Below, one piece after another: positions 24,658 through 32,798 of a stretch of 64,000 nucleotides of DNA. The translations under genes were made by a program, and so were the position numbers. The notes under the pieces are model-generated. The model saw only the letters and a list, made by a program, of their open reading frames with translations, had not been told where the DNA came from and did no database searches. The stretch lies in contig NZ_AP018365.1 of assembly GCF_016756395.1 (NCBI RefSeq), positions 186,001 through 250,000 of the forward strand, given 5' to 3'. Origin of the DNA: Streptomyces sp. SN-593 (GTDB lineage Bacteria > Actinomycetota > Actinomycetes > Streptomycetales > Streptomycetaceae). Within the stretch, counting starts at the first letter, position 1. Each line of letters starts with the position of its first letter.

Positions 24658-25626
24658 TCAGAGCTTGCGGGTGTCGCGCGGCTCGACGTAGGGCTCCTCG
24701 CCGAGGGGCTGCCCGCCTTCCTCCGCCCGGGCGCGCTCGGATTCCGCGCTGTACTCCAGGCCCAGGAGCAGGGCGATGTTGGAGATCCAGAGCCAGACGA
24801 GGAAGATGATCACTCCGGCGAAGGTGCCGTAGGTCTTGTTGTAGCTGCTGAAGTTGGCGACGTAGACGGCGAAGAGCGCCGAGGCGACGATCCACAGCAG
24901 GACGCTCAGCAGGCTGCCGCGGGTGACCCAGGCGAACTTGTGCCTGACGTTCGGTGCCGCCCAGTGCAGCACCGCGACGACCAGGGCGAAGAGGACGACC
25001 ATGACGGGCCACTTGGCGTAGTTCCACACCGTCACCGCGGTGTCGCCCATCCCGAGAATGTGCCCGGTCCGGCGGGCCAGGCTGCCGGTGAACACGATTC
25101 CCACGGAGATCGCGGCCAGGACGATGACGATGAAGACGGTGATCGCGAACCGGGTGGGCAGTGCCTTCCACGCCGGGCGCCCCTCCCCGATGTCGTAGAC
25201 CGCGTTGCCGGCCCGCATGAAGGCCGCCACGTACCCCGAGGCCGACCACAGGGCGACCACGACCCCGATGATCAGCGGGATGAGGGCCTTGTTCCCGCTG
25301 GCCTGGACCTGGGACACGATGCTGGTGAGGGTGGACCGTACGGCGCCGGGCGCCACGCTGGTGATGTTGTCGGTCAGCGACTTGGCGGACGACTTGCTCA
25401 GGAGCCCGACGATCGAGACGAGGGCCAGCAGCGCCGGGAAGATCGCCAGGATCGCGTAGTACGTCAGTGCCGCGGCCAGGTCGGCCAGGTTGTCGGCCTT
25501 GTACTCCTTGAGGGTGCGTTTCAGGATTCCGCGCGAGGAGCCCTCGGGCAGGTCCGACGGTTTCTCCGGCGCGCGGCCGGGCTCGTGGACGGTGGCGCCG
25601 GTGTGTTCCGGCTCGGGTCGCTCCAT
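24658..25626 (-). CDS. YihY/virulence factor BrkB family membrane protein
   Basis: This is a 322-residue inner-membrane protein of the YihY (UPF0761/BrkB) family, once misnamed ribonuclease BN. Seen: 'DNLADLAAALTYYAILAIFPALLALVSIVG' at about 45-74 (the hallmark A-x-x-Y-x-x-x-x-x-x-P segment), about six TM helices and 'FSSYNKTYGTFAGVIIFLVWLWISN' near 255. Polar N- and C-terminal tails. Function is unknown; it is often stress-linked in actinomycetes. ATG at 25626 with GGAGG upstream. It is followed on the same strand by DUF3140 and DUF2945 genes upstream, suggesting a shared stress locus. Confidence 0.92.
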   Translation of the reverse strand: MERPEPEHTGATVHEPGRAPEKPSDLPEGSSRGILKRTLKEYKADNLADLAAALTYYAILAIFPALLALVSIVGLLSKSSAKSLTDNITSVAPGAVRSTLTSIVSQVQASGNKALIPLIIGVVVALWSASGYVAAFMRAGNAVYDIGEGRPAWKALPTRFAITVFIVIVLAAISVGIVFTGSLARRTGHILGMGDTAVTVWNYAKWPVMVVLFALVVAVLHWAAPNVRHKFAWVTRGSLLSVLLWIVASALFAVYVANFSSYNKTYGTFAGVIIFLVWLWISNIALLLGLEYSAESERARAEEGGQPLGEEPYVEPRDTRKL

Positions 25627-25757
25627 TGTTCGCCTCCTGTCCTTTCCGGCACCGCGTGCGGCCCTCAGGGGGCCGGCGCCACGGCTTCCGGGCCTCGCGC
25701 GGTCGGGGATGTCCACCGCCCGCGCCGGCCGGCCGCGCCTGCGGTCGCAGGCCGCGG

Positions 25758-26099
25758 TCACTTCTGCGGGTCGTGGCCCCAGTTCATCAGCGAGTACCGC
25801 CACGTGGTCGCGGTGACGTCGCCGGAGGGGCGTTGCGCGAGGTGTCGGCGGACGTAGCCGGACACCTTGCGCATGTGGCGCTCGTCGTCGGCGTCGAGGT
25901 CGCCCCTGCGCGAGCGCAGCAACTCCACGATCCGGCGGCCGGACGCGTGGCCGGTGCTCTCGCCACCGCCCTTGTGCTGCCCGGCGTGGCGGGACTCGTC
26001 GGTGGCGAGCCACTCCTCCAGTTCCGAGGCGGTCATGTTCACCGCGTCGTGGAAGTCGCGGACGGCGTCCTCCCGGTCTTCGTCCGCGCCGCCCGTCAC
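25758..26099 (-). CDS. DUF3140 family protein
   Basis: This is a 113-residue soluble, charged protein of the DUF3140 family. Seen: 'FHDAVNMTASELEEWLAT' near residue 16, 'ESRHAGQHKGGGESTGHASGRRIV' near 35 and 'DDERHMRKVSGYVRRHLAQRP' near 70, ending in 'WRYSLMNWGHDPQK'. The biochemical role is unknown; homologues occur beside DNA-protective or stress genes. Its ATG overlaps the stop of the DUF2945 gene by 4 nt (ATGA), so the two are translationally coupled. Confidence 0.85.
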   Translation of the reverse strand: MTGGADEDREDAVRDFHDAVNMTASELEEWLATDESRHAGQHKGGGESTGHASGRRIVELLRSRRGDLDADDERHMRKVSGYVRRHLAQRPSGDVTATTWRYSLMNWGHDPQK

Positions 26100-26380
26100 C
26101 GGCCCTTCCCCTTGCGCCTGGGCCGCCTGGTCAGGGCGCCGGGCTTGTGGACGGCGGTGCCGCCGGACTTCTCGCTCCGCACCTCGTACTGCGGCTCGTG
26201 CGGGGAGGCGTCGACCGTCCGTCCGGCCGCCCGGCCCCGGCGGGTCAGCTTGCGCCTGACGGTGCCGATGGCGGTGCTTCCGTGGCTCCTCCAGCTCACC
26301 CGGTCGCCTTCGGTGATCTTCGCGTGCTTGGCCACGATGTCTCCGATCGTCGATTCCCCCTCAGGTCCCGCTGCCCCCAT
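26096..26380 (-). CDS. DUF2945/HVA1 TUDOR-like domain protein
   Basis: This is a 94-residue basic protein of the DUF2945 (hypervirulence-associated, TUDOR-like) family. Seen: 'ITEGDRVSWRSHGSTAIGTVRRKL' (SH3-like start) and 'PQYEVRSEKSGGTAVHKPGAL' (the family's Y-x-V-x-S-x-x-S-G-x-x-A-x-H-K-x-x-x-L), then an R/K-rich tail. Probably a small nucleic-acid- or protein-binding domain. The start may be the ATG at 26380; the SD is poor and an A/T-rich stretch (GATAAAAG) lies immediately upstream, perhaps the promoter. First gene of a coupled pair with DUF3140. Confidence 0.8.
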   Translation of the reverse strand: MGAAGPEGESTIGDIVAKHAKITEGDRVSWRSHGSTAIGTVRRKLTRRGRAAGRTVDASPHEPQYEVRSEKSGGTAVHKPGALTRRPRRKGKGR

Positions 26381-26576
26381 ATCGGACTTTTATCTCCCTT
26401 CGCCCCTCCCTTCGACTCCCGCGCGACATCTCGCGCCGCCCCGTCGCGGAGCGGTTCGGGTCCGTCGCGGAAGGTGACCGCCGCGCCGGGGTGTCGCCGA
26501 GGACGCCGGCCGTCGCCGGTGGGGAGGACCGCGTCCGCTCCTTCCCACCGGCGACGGGCTGGTGCGGTGGCGGTCC

Positions 26577-27434
26577 TCAGTCCTCGAACAACTGGAGGGC
26601 GCTCAGCCAGATCGCCCAGGGGTTCACCCGCTCGGAACAGCGCCGCTTCACGGCCTCGAAGTAGTCCGCACGGTTCGTGGACCGCTGGATGACCTCACCG
26701 GCGACGTCGAGGTAGCGACGCGTCTCCTCGATGTCGGAGGCGGGATTTCCACGCCGGACGTCCTTGTGACCGGCCACCACGAACCGCGGTTCGAGGGCGG
26801 CGACCTCGTCGAGCGCGCGGTACCACGCCTCCAGGCCGCCGTCCCGGGCCTCGCCCAGGTACTGGTGGGTGTTGTTGTAGACGACGTCACCGGCGACGAC
26901 CAGGTCCAGCGACGGCACGTGCAGGACGCTGGTGTCGTCGGTGTCGGAGTGGCCGACCTCGTGGGCGAGGAGTTCGTGCCCGTCGAGCCGCAGCCCGTCC
27001 GCCGGGAACGCGGAGCCGCGGGGAGTCACCGGAGGCTGGGGCAGGGCGTCGCCGAAGAAGTTCCGGTACCTCTCGGCGAGTACCCCGCCCGGGGTCTGGC
27101 GGGCGATGCGGGAGAGCACCGCCCGGCTTGCGACGACCGTGGCGTCCGGGAAGCGGCGCAGCAGGTGGTTCGTGGTCGCGAAGTGGTCGAAGTGCGCGTG
27201 CGTGAGGTAGATGAACCGCAGTGCCACGTCGTGGCTTTCGATCCACCCGGCGAGGACGTCGGCCTGCGCCCGGGTGATCGGAGGATCGGTCAGCAGCGCC
27301 TCGGTCCGGCCGTAGACGAGGGTGTGGGAGAGGGACGACCAGCGTGACGGGCCGTTGTCGGGGCGGGGAGGGGTGGCGACCGGGGCCGCCTCCGAGACGA
27401 AGACCTCGTATCCGAGGGCGGGCGCCGCGCTCAT
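26577..27434 (-). CDS. Metallo-beta-lactamase fold hydrolase
   Basis: This is a 285-residue MBL-fold protein. Seen: 'YLTHAHFDHFATTNHL' near residue 78 (HxHxDH metal motif; the second acid is present), 'HEVGHSDTDDTSVLHV' near 160 (third His), 'LVVAGDVVYNNTHQYL' with the bridging Asp, and 'VVAGHKDV' with the last His. All metal ligands for a two-zinc site are present. Similar proteins act as lactonases or esterases. The C-terminal 50 residues (DYFEAVKRRCSERVNPWAIW) are helical. ATG at 27434. The gene points away from the gas-vesicle operon, with a 401-nt shared upstream region. Confidence 0.88.
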   Translation of the reverse strand: MSAAPALGYEVFVSEAAPVATPPRPDNGPSRWSSLSHTLVYGRTEALLTDPPITRAQADVLAGWIESHDVALRFIYLTHAHFDHFATTNHLLRRFPDATVVASRAVLSRIARQTPGGVLAERYRNFFGDALPQPPVTPRGSAFPADGLRLDGHELLAHEVGHSDTDDTSVLHVPSLDLVVAGDVVYNNTHQYLGEARDGGLEAWYRALDEVAALEPRFVVAGHKDVRRGNPASDIEETRRYLDVAGEVIQRSTNRADYFEAVKRRCSERVNPWAIWLSALQLFED

Positions 27435-27835
27435 CGGGTCACCGCCCGTCCGTCGGCAGCGGCGAGGGCTTCCGGCCACGGCACTTGCCCGGCGGCGCCC
27501 GACCCGCCCACCCGTGCCGACCAGCGCCCCCGCCGGAACCGCCGCCCGAACCGGCCGGGACGCCTGAGCCCCCACCAGGGACCACCGTGCAGCGCGCGGC
27601 CCGCGCACCGGACCGTCCGCCCGCTCGCTCGCTCGCCCGCTCGCCGTGCACTTCGCCGGTCCGCGCGGCCCACCCGCCCCGGCACGGGCGGGAGGACCGC
27701 CGTCGCGCCGCGGACCACCTGTCGGGGCCCGTCGGGAGGACCTTTCCGCCGGGCCAGGGGCGGCATGGGTGAGGACGGACGTCGGATGGCCGCTTCCCGG
27801 GTGCGAAGCTTCTGACGTCCCCGCAGGGTGAGGGC
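27435..27835. other. Intergenic region upstream of the gvp operon
   Basis: This 401-nt region separates the divergent MBL hydrolase and gvpO. It contains a CGCTCG-type simple repeat around 27630 but no strong palindrome and no convincing SigB-type GGGTA -10 on the plus strand. It must hold the promoter for the gas-vesicle operon, but I cannot place it. No coding sequence is supported here. Confidence 0.5.
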
Positions 27836-28159
27836 ATGGCAGAGACACGTGCCCGGCAGTCCCGCCCGTCCTCCCGCCGGCCCGCCACCCGCACCGAGCG
27901 GGTGAGCGATGCGCAGGACGCGGCCGCGCGGGCCTCCCGCGGCCTCGGCAAGCTGATCCAGCGCCCGACCGAAGGCTGTTCGGCGGTCGCACCCCTGGAG
28001 GAGGGCGGCTGGCGCGTCAGCGTGGACGTGGTCGAGGTCGCCCGCGTCCCGGACACCACCAGTCTGCTCGCGACGTACGAGGTCGAGCTCTCCGAGGACG
28101 GTTCGCTCCGCAGCTACCGCCGTGTCCACAGATACCGGCGCGGCGCCGTCGACGAGTGA
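27836..28159 (+). CDS. gvpO: Gas vesicle protein GvpO
   Basis: This is a 107-residue GvpO, first gene of the gas-vesicle operon. Seen: an Arg-rich N-terminal 25 residues, then the GvpO domain with 'EGCSAVAPLEEGGWRVSVDVVEVARVPDTTSLLATYEVEL' (broken here by no stops) and 'YRRVHRYRRG' near the C-terminus, typical of the family. In haloarchaea GvpO is an accessory factor needed for vesicle formation. ATG with an AGGGTGAGG leader. Placement at the head of O-A-F-G-Y-Z-J-L-S-K matches Streptomyces clusters, where no flotation phenotype is established. Confidence 0.9.
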   Translation: MAETRARQSRPSSRRPATRTERVSDAQDAAARASRGLGKLIQRPTEGCSAVAPLEEGGWRVSVDVVEVARVPDTTSLLATYEVELSEDGSLRSYRRVHRYRRGAVDE

Positions 28160-28222
28160 TCCCCGAACCCCCGTCCACTCCGGACTCATCCGCCGGAGTC
28201 TCCCCGAAAGAACGGTGTCACC

Positions 28223-28687
28223 GTGACCGTCATAGCCGATGACGTCGTCTGTGCCCCTCGTGCGGGCACCCTTTACGACGTTCTGGACCTCATCCTCGAC
28301 CGGGGCATGGTCATCGATGTCTTCGTCAGGGTCTCGCTGGTCGGGATCGAGATCCTCAAGATCGACGCACGCATCGTCGTGGCCAGCGTGGACACCTACC
28401 TGCGCTTCGCCGAGGCGTGCAACCGCCTGAACCTGGAGAGCGACTCCACCAGCCGGACTGTCCCGGAACTCTTCGGGGGGGCCTCCGCCGCCGTGGGCAG
28501 GACCGGTGCCAAGAAGGCGGCCCGGTCGGTGGGCGACAAGGTCAAGGGAGCCCTCGGCGTCGGAGACGACGAGGACCAGGACGAGGAGGACACCGACGAG
28601 GAGGAGAAGGAACCGGAGCGGCCGCGGCGCCGGACCTCGGCCCGCCGCTCCACCAGCCGCGCACGGCACCACGACGAGGAGGACTGA
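28223..28687 (+). CDS. gvpA: GvpA, major gas vesicle shell protein with charged tail
   Basis: This is the structural rib protein of gas vesicles. Residues about 15-70 are the GvpA core: '[27 protein letters not shown]' (helix 1, turn, strand 1) and '[23 protein letters not shown]'. Canonical GvpA is 70-75 residues; this one is 154, with a C-terminal extension that is first hydrophilic, then strongly acidic (about 114-132, D/E-rich) and finally Arg/Ser-rich ([14 protein letters not shown]). Such tails would face the outer surface. GTG start at 28223 with a weak SD, 63 nt after gvpO. Confidence 0.9.
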   Translation: MTVIADDVVCAPRAGTLYDVLDLILDRGMVIDVFVRVSLVGIEILKIDARIVVASVDTYLRFAEACNRLNLESDSTSRTVPELFGGASAAVGRTGAKKAARSVGDKVKGALGVGDDEDQDEEDTDEEEKEPERPRRRTSARRSTSRARHHDEED

Positions 28688-28692
28688 CCGCG

Positions 28693-29421
28693 GTGAGCAC
28701 CTACGTCTACGCGGTGACCGGAGCCGACGTGTCCCTGCCGCGCGGGGTGCACGGCATCGGCGACCCGCCGGCCCGGCTGCGGGCGCTCGTGGCAGGGCGG
28801 CTGGCCGCCGTGGTCAGCGCCGCCCCGCCGCGGCTGCGCGCCTACCGCAGGGACCTGCAGGCCCACCAGAACGCCCTGCTCGCTCTCGCGGACGGCGGCC
28901 CGGTGCTGCCCGCCCGGTTCGGCGTGGTCGCCGAGGACGAGGACGCCGTGGTCGCCCGGTTGCGCACGGAGGCGGAGGGCTACGGCGCGGCGCTGGCCCG
29001 GGTGGCCGGCCGTGTCGAGCTCAACCTCAAGGTGTCGCCCGTCGAGTCCGGCCTGGCGGACCTGGTCCGCGAGGACGCGGAGGTCCGGAGGCTGCGGGAG
29101 GAGGCCCGGCGCAGGCCCGGCTACGACACGAGCGTGCGCCTCGGTGAGGTGGTCGCGGCGGGCCTGCGCCGGCGGGCCGAGGCGGTGGCGCGAGAGGCGG
29201 TGGCCGCCCTGACCGCGCTCGCCGACGAGACCCGGCCCGGCCCCGACGTGCCCGGCTGCGTCCTGAACACGTCCTTCCTCGTCGCCGCGGACCGCGCGGA
29301 CGGCTGCCGGACCGCCGTGGACGCGCTCGCCGGCCGGCACGCCGCCAGCGCCGGTCTGCGGCTGACCGGCCCGCTGCCCTGCTACAGCTTCTCCGACGTG
29401 CCGACCCTCGCGGAGATCTGA
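28693..29421 (+). CDS. gvpF: Gas vesicle protein GvpF
   Basis: This is a 242-residue GvpF/GvpL-family protein, proposed in other organisms to bind GvpA and act in nucleation or chaperoning at the gas-facing side. Seen: 'YVYAVTGADV' at the N-terminus, 'RRDLQAHQNALLALADGGPVLPARFGVVAEDEDAVVARL' spread over residues 55-95, 'VELNLKVSP' near 115 and 'LTGPLPCYSFSDVP' at the C-terminal end, the family's closing motif. GTG at 28693, 5 nt after the gvpA stop, so co-translation is likely. A second family member, gvpL, lies later in the operon. Confidence 0.92.
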   Translation: MSTYVYAVTGADVSLPRGVHGIGDPPARLRALVAGRLAAVVSAAPPRLRAYRRDLQAHQNALLALADGGPVLPARFGVVAEDEDAVVARLRTEAEGYGAALARVAGRVELNLKVSPVESGLADLVREDAEVRRLREEARRRPGYDTSVRLGEVVAAGLRRRAEAVAREAVAALTALADETRPGPDVPGCVLNTSFLVAADRADGCRTAVDALAGRHAASAGLRLTGPLPCYSFSDVPTLAEI

Positions 29422-29422
29422 G

Positions 29423-29692
29423 ATGGGCGTGTTCACCGGCCTGCTGCTCCTGCCGCTCGCCCCGGTCCGGGGCGTCGGCTGGGTCTCCCAGGTGCTGCTG
29501 GAGACGGCGGAGAAGGAGATGTACGACCCGGCCGTGCTCCGCGCCCGGCTGGCCGAGCTCCATCGGGCGCTCGACGACGGCGAGATCGACGCCGCCCGGT
29601 TCGAGGCCGAGGAGGAGCGCCTGCTCGACGAGTTGGAACGCCGCACACCCCGGCGGCACAGCGCCGCCCACGAATCGGGAGACGTTCGCTGA
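29423..29692 (+). CDS. gvpG: Gas vesicle protein GvpG
   Basis: This is an 89-residue GvpG. Seen: hydrophobic N-terminus 'LLLLPLAPVRGVGWVSQVL' and a helical, acidic second half ('EKEMYDPAVLRARLAEL', 'EIDAARFEAEEERLLDEL'), the normal family layout. It is thought to be a minor assembly factor working with GvpF/L. Start one base after the gvpF stop; its last base overlaps the ATG of the next gene, so the run is tightly coupled. Confidence 0.9.
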   Translation: MGVFTGLLLLPLAPVRGVGWVSQVLLETAEKEMYDPAVLRARLAELHRALDDGEIDAARFEAEEERLLDELERRTPRRHSAAHESGDVR

Positions 29693-30342
29693 TGGACAGT
29701 TCGCAGAAGACCGCGCTCGCCGCGGCGGTGGCCGGCGGCTACCTCATCGGCCGTACCCGCAAGGCGAGGACGGCCATCGCCATCGGTACGTTCGTCGCGG
29801 GGCGCAGGTTCGGCCTCACTCCGGCGGGGCTCGCCGCCGAGGGCCTGCGCCAGTTGCGCGAGCACCCCCAACTGGCCGGCCTGCGCGAGCAGATCAGGGG
29901 CGAACTCCTCGGTGCCGTGCGCGCGGCCGCGTCCTCCTCCACCGACCGGGGTTTCTCCTCGCTCGCCGGAGCGCTCCGCGACCGAGGACGCGGGCAAGGG
30001 CGCGGGCGGGACGAGGAGGAGCCCGAAGGGGCCGACGGGCAGGACGCCGGGGACGGCGAGGGGGACGGCGGCACCGCGGATCGGCCCGCGCCCCGCCGGC
30101 GCACGCCGGAACCGGCACGGAAGAAGACGGCGAAGAAGACCGCGAAGAAGGCGGCGCACGGGACCCCGGCCGGGAAGCCCACGACCGCGAAGCGGACCTC
30201 GCCGAAGAAGTCCGCCGCATCCGCGAAGAGGCGGACTTCCGACGGGACGGCTGCGGACCCGTCCGCGGCGCGGCGCGGCGGGAAGGCCGAGAAGACGGCA
30301 TCGGGACGCTCCCGGGCCACGACGAACCGGCGCGGGAGGTAG
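29692..30342 (+). CDS. gvpY: GvpY-like basic protein of the gas vesicle operon
   Basis: This is a 216-residue protein at the GvpY position of Streptomyces gvp clusters. Residues 1-90 form a small domain ('KTALAAAVAGGYLIGRTRKARTAIAIG', one hydrophobic helix, then 'EGLRQLREHPQLAGLREQIRG'). Next comes an acidic/Gly stretch (about 105-125). The remainder is a histone-H1-like tail of KKTAKK, KRTSPKKS and AKRRTS units. The basic tail could bind the acidic tails of GvpA and GvpZ, or nucleic acid; this is inference. Function is unknown. The start codon shares a base with the gvpG stop (TGATG). Confidence 0.8.
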   Translation: MDSSQKTALAAAVAGGYLIGRTRKARTAIAIGTFVAGRRFGLTPAGLAAEGLRQLREHPQLAGLREQIRGELLGAVRAAASSSTDRGFSSLAGALRDRGRGQGRGRDEEEPEGADGQDAGDGEGDGGTADRPAPRRRTPEPARKKTAKKTAKKAAHGTPAGKPTTAKRTSPKKSAASAKRRTSDGTAADPSAARRGGKAEKTASGRSRATTNRRGR

Positions 30343-30347
30343 GCGGA

Positions 30348-31325
30348 ATGGCCAGGCAGAGCAAGAAGTCCGACGGCCCGACCGGGCTGGAGGAACTGCG
30401 CGAGGAGTTCGGCCGCTTCCTGTCCGGCCTGGCCCAGGGCTGGATCGACAAGGCCGGCGACAAGGTGTCCGACGTGACCGACCGGCTGTCCGGCATCGGC
30501 GAGGGCGAGGGCGGGGCGCTGGGCATCGGCAGCCGTGTCCTGCGGGGCGAGTCGCCGCTCAAGGCGGTGGTCGGGCAGAAGGCCAAGGACGCCAAGGACA
30601 AGGTCGTGGACACCGTCAAGGGCGCCGTGGGCGCCGGTGGCGGGGACGAGGGCGGACAGGGCGAGGTCAAAGCCGTCAACATCGTCGAGTCGCTCGACGT
30701 CGGAGTCCCGTTGCGCACGGTCTACGACCACTGGACGCAGTTCGAGGACTTCAGCGGATTCACCAAAGGGGTGCGCGGAGTCTCCCAGGAGGACGACACC
30801 ACCACCACGTGGGACGTCAAGGTCGGTCCGTCCGGCCGGAGTTGGAAGGCGACGGTCCAGGAGCAGGTCCCGGACGAGCGGATCGTGTGGACGTCCGAGG
30901 GCGCGAAGGGAAGCACGGCCGGCGCCGTCAGCTTCCACGGGATCGGTCCCTGCCTGACCCGCATCCTCGTGGTCGTCGAGTACACCCCCGCCGGGTTCTT
31001 CGAGAAGACCGGCAACCTCTGGCGCGCCCAGGGCCGGCGGCTCCGCCTGGACCTCAAGCACTTCGGCCGCCACGTCACCCTGCACGCCGACGAGGAGGTC
31101 GAGGGCTGGCGCGGCGAGATCCGCGACGGCGAGGTCGTCCGCTCCCACGAGGAGGGGCTGGAGGACGACGAGCCCGCCGAGGACGAGGAGGCCGAAGAAG
31201 AGGAGGAGCAGAGCGAGGAGCCGGACGAAGAGGAGGCCGAGGACGAGGAGGACGGGAGCGAAGAGGACGAGGACGACGAGGACGTCAAGGCGCCACCTCG
31301 CAAGCGCACCCGGAGCCGGCGGTGA
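30348..31325 (+). CDS. gvpZ: GvpZ-like SRPBCC protein with acidic tail
   Basis: This is a 325-residue protein at the GvpZ position. Residues 1-100 are an amphipathic region ('LEELREEFGRFLSGLAQGW', 'KAKDAKDKVVDTVKG'). Residues about 108-255 are an SRPBCC (polyketide-cyclase/coenzyme Q-binding-like) domain: 'ESLDVGVPLRTVYDHWTQFEDF', 'DVKVGPSGRSWKATVQEQVPDERIVW' in pieces, and 'VEYTPAGFFEKTGNLW'. The last 60 residues are almost all D/E and end in a basic RKRTRSRR. A hydrophobic-ligand pocket is expected, but no ligand is known. Overlaps gvpJ by GTGA. Confidence 0.85.
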   Translation: MARQSKKSDGPTGLEELREEFGRFLSGLAQGWIDKAGDKVSDVTDRLSGIGEGEGGALGIGSRVLRGESPLKAVVGQKAKDAKDKVVDTVKGAVGAGGGDEGGQGEVKAVNIVESLDVGVPLRTVYDHWTQFEDFSGFTKGVRGVSQEDDTTTTWDVKVGPSGRSWKATVQEQVPDERIVWTSEGAKGSTAGAVSFHGIGPCLTRILVVVEYTPAGFFEKTGNLWRAQGRRLRLDLKHFGRHVTLHADEEVEGWRGEIRDGEVVRSHEEGLEDDEPAEDEEAEEEEEQSEEPDEEEAEDEEDGSEEDEDDEDVKAPPRKRTRSRR

Positions 31326-31684
31326 CGGCGCCGCTCGACTTTCCCGCCGAGTCCGACCCCTCCACCTACCACTCCCCTTCGACGGCCAACCTCGCCGACA
31401 TCCTCGAACGCATCCTGGACAAGGGCATCGTGATCGCCGGCGACATCAAGATCGACCTGCTGGACATCGAACTGCTCACCATCCGGCTGCGGCTGTTCAT
31501 CTCGTCGGTCGAGACGGCGAAGAAGGCCGGCATCGACTGGTGGGAGACCGATCCCGCCCTCTCCTCCCGCGCGGCCGAGAACGCCCTGGCCCGGGAGAAC
31601 AAGGAACTCCGGGCCCAGCTCGCCGAGTTGGAGGCCCACGACGAGCGGCCTTCCGGACGCGCACGGTCCAAGGACACCGCATGA
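31322..31684 (+). CDS. gvpJ: Gas vesicle protein GvpJ (GvpA paralogue)
   Basis: This is a 120-residue GvpA-family minor shell protein. Seen: 'NLADILERILDKGIVIAGDIKIDLLDIELLTIRLRLFISSVETAKKAGI', given here as the span of residues about 21-70 and matching the GvpA fold with a longer hydrophilic C-terminus ('ALARENKELRAQLAEL', a short coiled coil). GvpJ/M-type proteins are thought to cap the conical ends. The GTG at 31322 overlaps the gvpZ stop; its own stop overlaps gvpL (ATGA). Confidence 0.9.
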   Translation: MTAPLDFPAESDPSTYHSPSTANLADILERILDKGIVIAGDIKIDLLDIELLTIRLRLFISSVETAKKAGIDWWETDPALSSRAAENALARENKELRAQLAELEAHDERPSGRARSKDTA

Positions 31685-32571
31685 GCGCCACCGACCGGGG
31701 TCCCGCGGCGTACGCGCCGGCCGCGGGCGCGGCAGCGACCTGCGTCTTCGCCGTCCGGCGCAGTGGAGATCCCGGCGCGCTGGCGGGCCGGACCGGGCAC
31801 GCGGGCGGCGGACCGTTGCGCCTGCTCCCGCTGGCCGGGTCGTTGTGGGCGGTCGTGCAGAGCGTGCCCGCCGCGGAGTTCACGCAGGAGGCGCTGCGCC
31901 AACGGCTGGCGGACCCGCTCGTGCTGGAGAACTGCGCGCGCAGCCACCATGCCGTGATCACCGCGGCCGCCGAGGACGGGCCGGTCGTGCCCCTGCCCCT
32001 GGCCACCCTCTTCACGGACGAACGGCGCGCCGTCGACGTCCTCGACCAGCAGCGGTCCCACCTCGTCGGCGTGCTCGACCGGCTGACGGGGCGCGCCGAA
32101 TGGGCCGTCAAGGTGCACATCGGGCGCCCTGCCGAGGCGCGGGCGCCGGCGAGGAGCGCCCCGCGGGCCGTCGGCGACCGAACCGGTGCCGATGCCGCAA
32201 CCGGTACCGGAGCCGGTACCGGTGCCGGTGCCGATGCCGATGCCGGAGCCGCGTACCTCACCCGCGTGCGGGGGCGCGAACGCGACCGTCGGGCATGGCA
32301 GGACGCGACCCTGCACGTCGCCCAACAGGTCCACGACACCGCGGCCGCCCTCGCGGTGGCCGCGGTGCGCCGTACCCCGCACGGCCCCCGGATCACCGGA
32401 CCGGAGCGGCACCAGGTCCTGAACGCCGCGTTCCTCGTGGACGACGCCCGGGCGGAGGAGCTGGCCACGGCGGTGCGGGCCCTGCACGGCGCCTTTCCGG
32501 GCCTCGACGTGCACATCGACGTCTCCGGTCCCTGGGTCCCCTACTCCTTCACGGAAGGGAGACGGCCGTGA
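31681..32571 (+). CDS. gvpL: Gas vesicle protein GvpL
   Basis: This is a 296-residue GvpL/GvpF-family protein. Seen: 'LWAVVQSVPAAEF' near residue 55, 'RSHHAVITAAAEDGPVVPLPLATLFTD' over 83-110, 'EWAVKVHIG' near 140 and 'VSGPWVPYSFTEG' closing the domain. Between about 168 and 190 is a Thr/Gly/Ala/Asp insertion encoded by CCGGTG/CCGATG hexamer repeats that splits the family domain. GvpL is a likely hub of the minor Gvp proteins. ATG at 31681 overlaps the gvpJ stop, and its stop overlaps gvpS. Confidence 0.9.
   Translation: MSATDRGPAAYAPAAGAAATCVFAVRRSGDPGALAGRTGHAGGGPLRLLPLAGSLWAVVQSVPAAEFTQEALRQRLADPLVLENCARSHHAVITAAAEDGPVVPLPLATLFTDERRAVDVLDQQRSHLVGVLDRLTGRAEWAVKVHIGRPAEARAPARSAPRAVGDRTGADAATGTGAGTGAGADADAGAAYLTRVRGRERDRRAWQDATLHVAQQVHDTAAALAVAAVRRTPHGPRITGPERHQVLNAAFLVDDARAEELATAVRALHGAFPGLDVHIDVSGPWVPYSFTEGRRP
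32181..32250 (+). repeat. Hexamer repeat inside gvpL
   Basis: About 70 bp built from GGTGCC, GATGCC, GGTACC and GGAGCC hexamers, keeping the reading frame and encoding alternating Gly/Ala/Thr/Asp. It looks like slippage-generated sequence and will probably differ in length among strains. Confidence 0.8.
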
Positions 32572-32798
32572 CCGCCCCCGTCGAGCCGGTCCCCTGGCTG
32601 GGCCCCGACAGCGGTGCCCCGCTGGGTGTCCCGCTCGTGGACCTGCTCGACCGTGTCCTGGCGACCGGGGTCGTGATCAGCGGCGATCTCGTCATCGCCA
32701 TCGCCGAGGTCCCCCTCGTCCGGCTCTCGCTGCACGCCCTGCTCGCCTCCGTCAGCGAACGGGTCCCCGCCCCCTGGAGCGACGGGGGGCCGCTGTGA
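32568..32798 (+). CDS. gvpS: Gas vesicle protein GvpS (GvpA paralogue)
   Basis: This is a 76-residue GvpA-family protein. Seen: 'PLVDLLDRVLATGVVISGDLVIAIAEVPLV' in residues about 21-50 followed by 'LSLHALLASVSERV', the helix-strand-strand-helix order of gas vesicle shell proteins. It is short and lacks the charged tail of gvpA in this operon. GTG start inside the last codons of gvpL (GTGA); its stop overlaps gvpK in the same manner. Confidence 0.88.
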   Translation: MTAPVEPVPWLGPDSGAPLGVPLVDLLDRVLATGVVISGDLVIAIAEVPLVRLSLHALLASVSERVPAPWSDGGPL

